Shown here: in pieces, positions 22,074-27,184 of the stretch | How positions within the stretch are numbered: the stretch's first letter is position 1 | Layout: each line of letters starts with the position of its first letter | IMG/VR virus record: IMGVR_UViG_3300042559_002243 | Coordinates: 1-27,307 of that record | DNA: 27,307 nucleotides | Strand: one strand, 5' to 3' | Origin: a virus | The notes under the pieces: generated by a model | Told to the model about the DNA's origin: nothing | Databases searched by the model: none | What the model saw: the letters and a program-made list of their open reading frames with translations, nothing else | Position numbers and translations under genes: made by a program

Positions 22074-22272
22074 CACCGCATACAAAGTTTGGGAAGCATT
22101 CAAAGCAGAATTGATTGTAGAACCCACAGAGGATATGAAACAAGCATTAGCATCTTCTATTCGTGTGATTTCTTCTCTCATTTATAGAGATGGAGTGCTT
22201 GCAAATGAACCTTGGCTTACTAATACTGCTCAAGAGCTAAATGAAATTGCTGGTGATGTGGAGGCACTATGA
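22066..22272 (+). CDS. (E/V)EAL array paralogue 1
   Basis: 68 residues: MTDTAYKVWEAFKAEL, DMKQALASSIRVISSLIYRDG, TNTAQELNEIAGDVEAL. It has the shared plan of an N-terminal (A/K)xKV-x-(E/D)AF/Y helix, a central ALxxxIR helix, a variable loop and a final helix ending in EAL. GGAGG at 22260-22264, encoded by Val-Glu-Ala, is four bases before the next ATG. Predicted to be a small helical bundle or oligomer-forming protein. No function known to me. Confidence 0.65.
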   Translation: MTDTAYKVWEAFKAELIVEPTEDMKQALASSIRVISSLIYRDGVLANEPWLTNTAQELNEIAGDVEAL

Positions 22273-22478
22273 AAGAACAAGCAAAGAAAATAGATGATGC
22301 CTACTGGAGAGCAATAACTAATGTTCCCGATATTTACACAAAGGGTCGGGTGCGTTTTGCTGCTGGTCTCCGTGAGATTGTGAATGAGTATCAATACCAT
22401 CACTTTGGAGAAGGTGAGGATATGGTAGTTGATGCTCGTGTGCTTTATGAACTTGCTGATGAATTGGAGGCACTATGA
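22269..22478 (+). CDS. (E/V)EAL array paralogue 2
   Basis: 69 residues: MKEQAKKIDDAYWRAITN, VRFAAGLREIVNEYQYHHFGEGEDM, VDARVLYELADELEAL. This is the clearest match to paralogue 3: xxAxKxxxAxW at the start, A-LREI/V in the middle, VLYELADELEAL against VLELCEELEAL at the end. ATGA coupling on both sides; GGAGG 22466-22470 feeds the next gene. Confidence 0.7.
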   Translation: MKEQAKKIDDAYWRAITNVPDIYTKGRVRFAAGLREIVNEYQYHHFGEGEDMVVDARVLYELADELEAL

Positions 22479-22657
22479 CTGAACGAGCACAAAAAGTAAA
22501 AGAAGCATTTTGGGAAAACACAGAATATCCAGATGACCTTGATGAATGGAACCTTGCTAATGCTCTCCGTGAAGTCATAAACCAACTCCAACAAAGCCCT
22601 GGTGTGATTATGTGTGCTGATGTGTTAGAATTGTGTGAGGAATTGGAGGCATTATGA
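22475..22657 (+). CDS. (E/V)EAL array paralogue 3
   Basis: 60 residues, the shortest copy: MTERAQKVKEAFWENTEYPD, LANALREVINQLQQSPGV, CADVLELCEELEAL. Its start also resembles the separate copy at 17559 (SDRAQKLMDSVWHER). The centre loop lacks the FAYD/HHFGE insert of other copies. GGAGG at 22645-22649 precedes the next start by four bases. Confidence 0.7.
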   Translation: MTERAQKVKEAFWENTEYPDDLDEWNLANALREVINQLQQSPGVIMCADVLELCEELEAL

Positions 22658-22887
22658 TGACTAACGAACAAATCCTTGAACTTGCTAATGAGTACCTTGA
22701 AGAATGGGAAGCAGATGAGGATGGTAAAACCTGGATGGAGTTCTCTGGAACTGCTGAAAAGATTATTCAGTTTGCTCAAGCAATTCGTAGAGATGCTCTT
22801 TATGAGGCAATCCATTTACTTTCAAATGTCCCTAATCCAGAAGCAAACCGAACAGCAATCAATCGTATTACTATGGAGTTAGATTGA
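22654..22887 (+). CDS. MT(D/N)EQILEL family protein, copy 2
   Basis: 77 residues; the opening ATGATG gives a double Met, and ATG 22654 keeps the usual four-base spacing from GGAGG. MMTNEQILELANEYLEEW, FSGTAEKIIQFAQAI, then a helical tail EAIHLLSNVPNPEANRTAINRI absent from copy 1 (21318). It interrupts the (E/V)EAL array between copies 3 and 4. A 21-base block is identical in the two copies (21325-21345 and 22664-22684), so the duplication is fairly recent or under exchange. Confidence 0.65.
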   Translation: MMTNEQILELANEYLEEWEADEDGKTWMEFSGTAEKIIQFAQAIRRDALYEAIHLLSNVPNPEANRTAINRITMELD

Positions 22888-22888
22888 A

Positions 22889-23086
22889 ATGACTAACCAT
22901 AAACAAGAACGAGCAAAAAAGATTATGAGAGCATACGAAGCAGAAGATACTTACAACTTTCCAAAAGACGGAGTTGCTGCTGCTATTCGTGCTATGGCAG
23001 ATAGTTTTGCGTATGATGATAATGGACTTGTTTGGGTTACTGCTGATGACTTTTATGAGATTGCGAATGAACTGGAGGCACTATGA
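22889..23086 (+). CDS. (E/V)EAL array paralogue 4
   Basis: 65 residues: MTNHKQERAKKIMRAYEAED, GVAAAIRAMADSFAYDDNGL, TADDFYEIANELEAL. It holds all family elements: ERAKKI-x-xAY start, AAxIR centre, FYEIANELEAL end. ATG 22889 follows the previous stop after one base, without the usual overlap. GGAGG 23074-23078 serves the following membrane-protein gene. Confidence 0.7.
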   Translation: MTNHKQERAKKIMRAYEAEDTYNFPKDGVAAAIRAMADSFAYDDNGLVWVTADDFYEIANELEAL

Positions 23087-23304
23087 AAAACTTTGATGGA
23101 ATTGATTGGGCAGTTTTGTTTGTATTTTTTATTGCAATCGTTGCTGGTGCTATCATCACCTATGATGCTCAACAACAACGAGTGCTCTTCCAACAAACAT
23201 ACAATAAGAACTTAGAGTGTCGTCAAGCACTCAAAGACCAAACAGTAGGAAGAGTGAATGAGATTTGTGGAGATGTTCCTGTGATTGGAGATTTTGTGAA
23301 ATGA
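23083..23304 (+). CDS. Small membrane-anchored protein, 73 residues
   Basis: Residues about 9-27 (WAVLFVFFIAIVAGAIITY) are one membrane helix. The rest (DAQQQRVLFQQTYNKNLECRQALKDQTVGRVNEICGDVPVIGDFVK) is polar and helical with two Cys 21 residues apart. With the short acidic N terminus, orientation is unclear; an outside C-terminal domain with a disulfide is possible. The outline resembles an inner-membrane spanin, but no partner gene or other lysis gene is visible, so that name is not given. Confidence 0.6.
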   Translation: MKNFDGIDWAVLFVFFIAIVAGAIITYDAQQQRVLFQQTYNKNLECRQALKDQTVGRVNEICGDVPVIGDFVK

Positions 23305-23555
23305 AACTCACAAGAATGATATTTGATAAGTGGAAAATCTGGATGCGAGTTCCAGTAAAAACTAATCTATGGTCTCTTGAAGGAGACAAGGAAGGATTGG
23401 GTTTTTATGACTGGTATTGTATGAATTTCTGGTGGTGTCTCAATCACGATTGGTATAAGATGAATAACAAAATGTATGCCTATACTGGTTGTGAAGACCC
23501 TTATACTGAACCCAGAGATTTTGATGATTATGAAGAGTATTGGAGTGAAAAATGA
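23301..23555 (+). CDS. Hypothetical aromatic-rich protein, 84 residues
   Basis: Start set at ATG 23301 (MKLTRMIFDKWKIWMRV), which overlaps the preceding stop as ATGA; ATG 23265 in frame is unlikely. Contains KTNLWSLEGDKEGLGFYDWYCMNFWWCLNHDWYKM and an acidic end YTEPRDFDDYEEYWSEK. Very rich in Trp, Tyr and Phe, with three Cys. No family recognised. ATGA coupling to the next gene. Confidence 0.55.
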   Translation: MKLTRMIFDKWKIWMRVPVKTNLWSLEGDKEGLGFYDWYCMNFWWCLNHDWYKMNNKMYAYTGCEDPYTEPRDFDDYEEYWSEK

Positions 23556-23728
23556 TTGAACTTCGTATCGTTGAGAATGAACTGGGAATGAAACCAGATA
23601 TTCAGTATCGTCATCATATGCTTAGAGTTGATGCAAATGGAGCATTATGCCCACCTCCATATGAGTATGTGTGGAGTGAATGGATGACTGCTCCTTATGT
23701 AAATGTGGAGGAGATTGAAAATGATTGA
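23552..23728 (+). CDS. Conserved phage mini-protein (MIELRIVEN type)
   Basis: 58 residues: MIELRIVENELGMKPDIQYR, DANGALCPPPYEYVWSEWMTAPYVNVEEIEND. This order (short strand, PDIQYR, DAxGxLCPPP, WSEWxTxPxV) is familiar from hypothetical proteins of T4-like cyanophages; function unknown. ATGA coupling at its start, 8-base overlap with the next gene, and GGAGGA at 23707-23712 upstream of that start. Confidence 0.6.
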   Translation: MIELRIVENELGMKPDIQYRHHMLRVDANGALCPPPYEYVWSEWMTAPYVNVEEIEND

Positions 23729-23876
23729 AATCAAAAAATCTTATGTCTTGGAACTAACAGAGCAACAAACAAAAGAACTCTACTGGATTTTGAAAGATGT
23801 AAATTTGGATGTTGATAATGAGTTGAAACTTGTTTATCACGAACTAAAAAAATTATTTGATACGGGGATACGATGA
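23721..23876 (+). CDS. Hypothetical 51-residue helical protein
   Basis: MIEIKKSYVLELTEQQTKEL, YWILKDVNLDVDNELKLVYHELKKLFDTGIR. One short strand and two charged helices. The stop overlaps the next ATG (CGATGA). GGAGGA precedes its own start at a usual distance. Its layout is close to the N-terminal part of the protein at 19619 (EITFTREELHHLYEVL), a possible distant relation. Confidence 0.55.
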   Translation: MIEIKKSYVLELTEQQTKELYWILKDVNLDVDNELKLVYHELKKLFDTGIR

Positions 23877-24037
23877 AACACATTATTTCTTTTCTATTTC
23901 AATTTCCACTTTACTATTTTTTGTATTATGGAGTCTCATCACAAACTGGTTTCAACTTCTGGTGGTGTATTCCAATTTGCACTGTGACTGGTTTGTCTTA
24001 TGAAATTGGTGAAATGGTGAGGAGAGGAGAACTGTGA
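23873..24037 (+). CDS. Small membrane protein, 54 residues
   Basis: MKHIISFLFQFPLYYFLYYGV (hydrophobic, about 3-21), then SSQTGFNFWWCIPICTVTGLSYEIGEMVRRGEL, with a second, weaker hydrophobic stretch at 27-42. Likely one or two membrane helices. Cys32 and Cys36 lie four apart. Its 3' end GAGGAGAGGAGAACTGTG provides a strong ribosome site for the next, GTG-started gene. Function unknown. Confidence 0.55.
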   Translation: MKHIISFLFQFPLYYFLYYGVSSQTGFNFWWCIPICTVTGLSYEIGEMVRRGEL

Positions 24038-24252
24038 AAAAGTATCGTATCAAAAAAGAAACTTATGGTAATACTACAAAGTATTTTCCACAAGAGAAAT
24101 TTTTGTATTCTTGGTATAATATCTTTGCCTATGAGGTTTATTTTGATGGTGGATACGATACTCTAGAAGAAGCACGGAAACGACTTTGTGACTATTGTAG
24201 AGAACCTGTTGTAGAATATCTGGACTTTGACCCTGCGAGGGATTGTAAATGA
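24034..24252 (+). CDS. Conserved phage small protein, GTG start
   Basis: 72 residues with a GTG start overlapping the previous stop (GTGA) and the strongest purine-rich ribosome site in the area (GAGGAGAGGAGAA at 24019-24031). MKKYRIKKETYGNTTKYFPQ, KFLYSWYNIFAYEVYFDGGYDTLEEARKRLCDYCREPVVEYL. The strand, strand, TLEEAxxxL helix, VVEYL strand order matches small phage proteins that I recall, function unknown. CDYC is a possible metal or redox pair. Confidence 0.6.
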   Translation: MKKYRIKKETYGNTTKYFPQEKFLYSWYNIFAYEVYFDGGYDTLEEARKRLCDYCREPVVEYLDFDPARDCK

Positions 24253-24509
24253 CTAACTGGAAACAACTCATCCAAGAAGCAATGAAAACTCACAACGAAA
24301 CCTTTGATGATGTTGTGAGTTCTACTCTTACAGAAGAAGAACTCCTTGAAATGTTTGATGATGGTTATGGTACAAATGAAGGAACCCCATTTACTTTATG
24401 GACTACAAATCGTGTGTATTTTCCAGTAGTTTATGATGGTGCTGAATGGGTAGAAAGTGTATCACGCAATCCTGATGGAAAACCAACATCTCATTTTGGA
24501 GGACAATAA
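24249..24509 (+). CDS. Conserved phage protein (RVYFPVVYDGAEWV family)
   Basis: 86 residues. MTNWKQLIQEAMKTHNETFDDVV, STLTEEELLEMFDDGYGTNEGTPFTLWTTNRVYFPVVYDGAEWVESVSRNPDG. The combination TEEEL, FDDGYGxxEGxPFTxWTxNRVYFPVxYDGxEWVxSVxRNP is a well-kept pattern in T4-like phage proteins as I recall them; function unknown. Probably a small alpha+beta fold. ATGA-coupled at the start; the next ATG is two bases after its stop. Confidence 0.65.
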   Translation: MTNWKQLIQEAMKTHNETFDDVVSSTLTEEELLEMFDDGYGTNEGTPFTLWTTNRVYFPVVYDGAEWVESVSRNPDGKPTSHFGGQ

Positions 24510-24511
24510 AA

Positions 24512-24853
24512 ATGAAAGTTTATTCACTATACTTTAAAGAAAAATTTGTAGTAGCATTTCCAAACAGGGAAGATGCTATTGATTATGGTAAGGAGTATTA
24601 TGATAGGTATGCTTGGGATTGTAATATCCTTGAAGAGTATTTGAATAAGACACCTTATCAAATGTATACTCCTCCTTATACTACACCTAATACTATTCCT
24701 TGTAGTTCTCCTAATACTACAAAGTTGGTTCATACTGCTCAACCTAATGACCCAAAGCCTTATTTTGATACTTATGGTGGAGTGAAAGCAGAACCTTATA
24801 AAGATGTGAGTATAAGTTGGTATGGAGGTTATAGGGACCATTTGGGATTATGA
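24512..24853 (+). CDS. Hypothetical protein with Pro/Thr-rich linker
   Basis: 113 residues. The first ~45 (MKVYSLYFKEKFVVAFPNREDAIDYGKEYY...) make a strand-strand-helix unit common in small phage proteins. Then a low-complexity linker of Pro, Thr, Ser and Asn (TPPYTTPNTIPCSSPNTT), then FDTYGGVKAEP and ISWYGGYRDHLGL. The linker, from 24663 to about 24725, suggests two parts joined flexibly. The stop overlaps the next start by ATGA. Function unknown. Confidence 0.6.
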   Translation: MKVYSLYFKEKFVVAFPNREDAIDYGKEYYDRYAWDCNILEEYLNKTPYQMYTPPYTTPNTIPCSSPNTTKLVHTAQPNDPKPYFDTYGGVKAEPYKDVSISWYGGYRDHLGL

Positions 24854-25140
24854 ACGAAACACTCAATAAGAACCTCACACTCATTCAAGAGGTTGCTACA
24901 AAGGCACTTGAAGAACTCAAGAATTCCACAGAACGATTTGGTGGTGTAAATTATGCTAACCTACGAGTGGTGGATGTATGGGTGAAGTATAGTATTCACG
25001 AAGAGGATTTGGAGTATGGTGTGCTGATTGAAGAGTGCTCACCAACTGCTTATGATTTACAGGATTATATGGTATTATATCTTGTAGAAAATCTTCCCAA
25101 ACATTTGGGATTGAATGTATCAGTGGAGTTGGATTGGTAA
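24850..25140 (+). CDS. Hypothetical 96-residue protein
   Basis: MNETLNKNLTLIQEVATKALEELKNSTERFGG (helices), then NYANLRVVDVWVKYSIHEEDLEYGVLIEECSPTAYDLQDYMVLYLVENLPKHLGLNVSVELDW (alternating strands and helix). A compact alpha+beta protein, acidic. ATGA coupling to the gene before and TAATG to the one after. GGAG at 25125-25128 lies before the next start. No match recognised. Confidence 0.55.
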   Translation: MNETLNKNLTLIQEVATKALEELKNSTERFGGVNYANLRVVDVWVKYSIHEEDLEYGVLIEECSPTAYDLQDYMVLYLVENLPKHLGLNVSVELDW

Positions 25141-25295
25141 TGACTAAAACTCAATCAGCATTAGAACGAGTTATTCTTGAACTTGATAGTTGGTGTGATA
25201 ATTGGACACCGACATCTTATAATGACCCTCGGATTAGTTTGAGACAGATTGCTGACCGTGCCCGTGATGTTTTAGAGGAAGAGAAAAATGACTGA
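25140..25295 (+). CDS. Hypothetical 51-residue helical protein
   Basis: MTKTQSALERVILELDSWCDNW, TPTSYNDPRISLRQIADRARDVLEEEKND. Two helices joined by a polar loop, much like the (E/V)EAL family in outline (loop followed by an IADxxxxVLEEE helix), but without the ALR or EAL signatures. TAATG at the start; 8-base overlap with the next gene, with GAGGAA at 25275-25280 as ribosome site. Confidence 0.5.
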   Translation: MTKTQSALERVILELDSWCDNWTPTSYNDPRISLRQIADRARDVLEEEKND

Positions 25296-25725
25296 CTTTC
25301 AACCAACACCACAAACACCAGAACAAGTTGCCGATGGATTGCGTAATGCTTTTAGACAAGCAATGAAAGATGGTGTGATGGATGCTACTCCTTACTTGAA
25401 AAAAATGACTTTTAGCACAGATATTGAAAAAACCGAAGCAGAAATCAAAGTGCTTCAAAAGAAACTTGAACTCCTGAAAGAGATTGAGACACATAAATCT
25501 CAACTACCAAGAATGACTTTTGATTATGGCGGAAAGTTTGAGATTGTTTCTTATAATAAAAAATCTTATTATCGTTTTGAGTTTCCTGATGAGGTTTATT
25601 GGTATAAGAGAACTAGTCACGAGACCTACTTGGATTTGAAGTTAGAACGGATTACTGATGGTGAAACTCACCGTCTTCTTGAAGGACTTTGGTTCAACGA
25701 TGTGCGAAAGGGAAATTATGACTAA
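25288..25725 (+). CDS. Hypothetical coiled-coil protein, 145 residues
   Basis: N-terminal PTPQTPEQVADGLRNAFRQAMKDG, then a coiled coil at about 49-70 (KTEAEIKVLQKKLELLKEIE), then strands MTFDYGGKFEIVSYNKKSYYRFEFPDEVYWYKR and a final KLERITDGETHRLLEGLWFNDVR. The coiled coil plus C-terminal beta part suggests dimer formation. A similar order, coil and then LDY...YFKFYMPDK, is seen in the protein at 26171, perhaps a remote paralogue. Function unknown. Confidence 0.6.
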   Translation: MTDFQPTPQTPEQVADGLRNAFRQAMKDGVMDATPYLKKMTFSTDIEKTEAEIKVLQKKLELLKEIETHKSQLPRMTFDYGGKFEIVSYNKKSYYRFEFPDEVYWYKRTSHETYLDLKLERITDGETHRLLEGLWFNDVRKGNYD

Positions 25726-25864
25726 CACTCAAAAAATTCAATCCGAAATTGATGAATTACATAAAAAGTTTGATGTTCTTCAATCACAATCTGCGTCTTT
25801 AAGTGAATTGAATGGTGTGCGAAGACAGTTAAATATTGCTTATGAAAAGTTGAGGAAGAACTGA
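25718..25864 (+). CDS. 48-residue coiled-coil protein
   Basis: Start set at ATG 25718 (MTNTQKIQSEIDEL), 8 bases inside the preceding gene; the longer frame from 25658 overlaps by 68 bases. Almost all coiled coil: IQSEIDELHKKFDVLQSQSA, SLSELNGVRRQLNIAYEKLRKN. It could pair with the coil of the 145-residue protein just upstream; this is inference from adjacency. Confidence 0.5.
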   Translation: MTNTQKIQSEIDELHKKFDVLQSQSASLSELNGVRRQLNIAYEKLRKN

Positions 25865-25865
25865 A

Positions 25866-26174
25866 ATGACTGAACCAGAAATCATCGTAGAACGAAAAAA
25901 ATATGGAAGTTCTGCTATGGATTATACTATGAGAGTTTATCAAAAACTTGATGAAGAAACTATAATGATTGATGGTGTGAAGTATCAAAAAGTAGAAGAA
26001 CCAAAACCAAAGATACTTTATGAGATGTTCTGTAAGGAACACGGACAATTTATAAACAGAGATGTTATTTGTGAGATTGTTGAAAGATGGTTGCCTGATG
26101 AAGATGATGGTGATGATAGATATGCTTGTGGTTGGAATGATTGTGTTGAAAAGTTGAAGTTGAGGTTAAAATGA
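25866..26174 (+). CDS. Hypothetical 102-residue protein (GWNDC motif)
   Basis: MTEPEIIVERKKYGSSAMDYTMRVYQKLDEETIMIDGVKYQKVEEPKPKI, then MFCKEHGQFINRDVICEIVERWLPDEDDGDDRYACGWNDCVEKLKLRLK. The C-terminal YACGWNDCVEKLK recalls a recurring small-phage-protein ending (GWNDCxxxxK). Four Cys overall (one before Lys-Glu-His-Gly) might bind metal, but spacing is irregular. One base separates it from the previous stop; ATGA coupling onward. Confidence 0.55.
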   Translation: MTEPEIIVERKKYGSSAMDYTMRVYQKLDEETIMIDGVKYQKVEEPKPKILYEMFCKEHGQFINRDVICEIVERWLPDEDDGDDRYACGWNDCVEKLKLRLK

Positions 26175-26734
26175 CTGAACCATTAAATCATAAACTTGAT
26201 ATAAGTAAAATCAAAACACTCACAGATGTAAAGAATGTCTTTGAGTGTATGAATTTGTATTCTTATGCTGAAGAAGACCACGAAAAGTATGAACTCCTCA
26301 AAGAATACTTCACAATTCCAAACGAAGCACAAGAACTCAAATTTGAATATCCACGCAAATCCTTGGAAGAAATCTCACAAGAGTTTGATGAGAAGATTGA
26401 TAAACAGATTGAGGATGTAGAGTATAAGTTCGCACAACTTAAATATTATCAAGAGTATCAGTTTAGTAAAAAGATTACCAAGATTATTGAGGATATTGAA
26501 TATGCTCGTGAGAATGGAAGATTTCCACTCAAACTTACATTAGATTACTCTAAACTTACTGCGACTGGTAGTAATATTACTTCCACTTTTGTAATCAAAC
26601 AAGGAAATAACCACGAAGGTTATTATACCTTTGGTAATCGTAAGTATTTCAAGTTTTATATGCCTGATAAACCTAATGCGATTGTTCGTTTCTTTATGAA
26701 AGTTTGTCTTTCTTTTGTATGGGTAGACACTTGA
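26171..26734 (+). CDS. Hypothetical 187-residue protein ending inside P4 cassette
   Basis: The largest product of the mini-gene series. MTEPLNHKLDISKIKTLTDV, an acidic helical middle (EYPRKSLEEISQEFDEKIDKQIEDVEYKFAQLKYYQEYQFSKKITKIIEDIEYA) likely coiled, then strands LKLTLDYSKLTATGSNITSTFVIKQGNN, YFKFYMPDKPNAIVRFFMKV and the end VWVDT. The last codons GAC-ACT-TGA form part of cassette P4. A remote relation to the 145-residue protein at 25288 is possible. Function unknown. Confidence 0.6.
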   Translation: MTEPLNHKLDISKIKTLTDVKNVFECMNLYSYAEEDHEKYELLKEYFTIPNEAQELKFEYPRKSLEEISQEFDEKIDKQIEDVEYKFAQLKYYQEYQFSKKITKIIEDIEYARENGRFPLKLTLDYSKLTATGSNITSTFVIKQGNNHEGYYTFGNRKYFKFYMPDKPNAIVRFFMKVCLSFVWVDT

Positions 26735-26781
26735 AGAACTGGCACAGGAGCATCCCACAGGGGCACCAGATGCCTTATAAT
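26725..26781 (+). promoter_or_regulatory. Promoter cassette P4
   Basis: GACACTTGAAGAACTGGC starts at 26726, exactly 50 bases before TATAAT (26776-26781). The dyad is degraded on its right side (TGGCA instead of TGTCA). A weak stem GCATC (26750-26754) / GATGC (26769-26773) precedes the -10. The -10 and start-site block matches P3 almost base for base up to ACAAA. AAAGGA (26794-26799) then gives the gene at 26807 a ribosome site. Confidence 0.7.
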
Positions 26782-26806
26782 ACTCTCATACACAAAGGAA
26801 CTTCAA

Positions 26807-27010
26807 ATGGCAATTGACACCAGCACCTGTATCAGCATCCTTCCTGATGAGGACTGGTATTACAAAGTTGAAGATTCAAATATTGTCACCAGGGATGATG
26901 GTTGTACTATTTCCTATTGGCAAGATGGAAAACAACATACTTACATTACTATGGAAAAAGAAGAAGCACTTGCAATCGCAGACGCAATCTACAAACTCTT
27001 TAAGAACTGA
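26807..27010 (+). CDS. Hypothetical 67-residue protein, first gene of P4 unit
   Basis: MAIDTSTCISILPDEDWYYKVEDSNIVTRDDGCTISYWQDGKQHTYITMEKEEALAIADAIYKLFKN: three or four strands followed by a helix EEALAIADAIYKLF. AAAGGA is seven bases upstream, and the start lies about 19 bases after the expected P4 transcription start. The final helix pattern is common in small phage proteins. Function unknown. TGATG coupling to the next gene. Confidence 0.6.
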   Translation: MAIDTSTCISILPDEDWYYKVEDSNIVTRDDGCTISYWQDGKQHTYITMEKEEALAIADAIYKLFKN

Positions 27011-27183
27011 TGCACTACGAAACTGACATCATCATTCATCAGTATTCATCTGATGGAGATTTTTATTACAAACTCAAAGTCACAGATGTAATGAATATGG
27101 ATTACTACTATGAGGGTAGTGCTCTAACTCTTGATAATGTTATGGAATGTATCCAACTTCACCTCAAACAACACCAGAACTGA
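27010..27183 (+). CDS. Hypothetical 57-residue protein
   Basis: MHYETDIIIHQYSSDGDFYYKLKVTDVMNMDYYYEGSALTLDNVMECIQLHLKQHQN: strands with alternating aromatic residues and a final helix starting at TLDNVMECI. ATG 27010 shares a base with the previous stop. The opening resembles MNYETEIINGH of the protein at 20547, though the rest differs. Function unknown. Confidence 0.55.
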   Translation: MHYETDIIIHQYSSDGDFYYKLKVTDVMNMDYYYEGSALTLDNVMECIQLHLKQHQN

Positions 27184-27184
27184 A

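Noticed and set aside
22318-22815. Minus-strand frame of 165 codons across three mini-genes
   Set aside because: It crosses the overlapping + strand paralogues with their ribosome sites and conserved patterns, and its product is low in sense (His/Ser/Gln-rich).
23083-23304. Inner-membrane spanin
   Set aside because: Topology is compatible, but no outer spanin, endolysin or holin is visible nearby and the sequence gives no family match.
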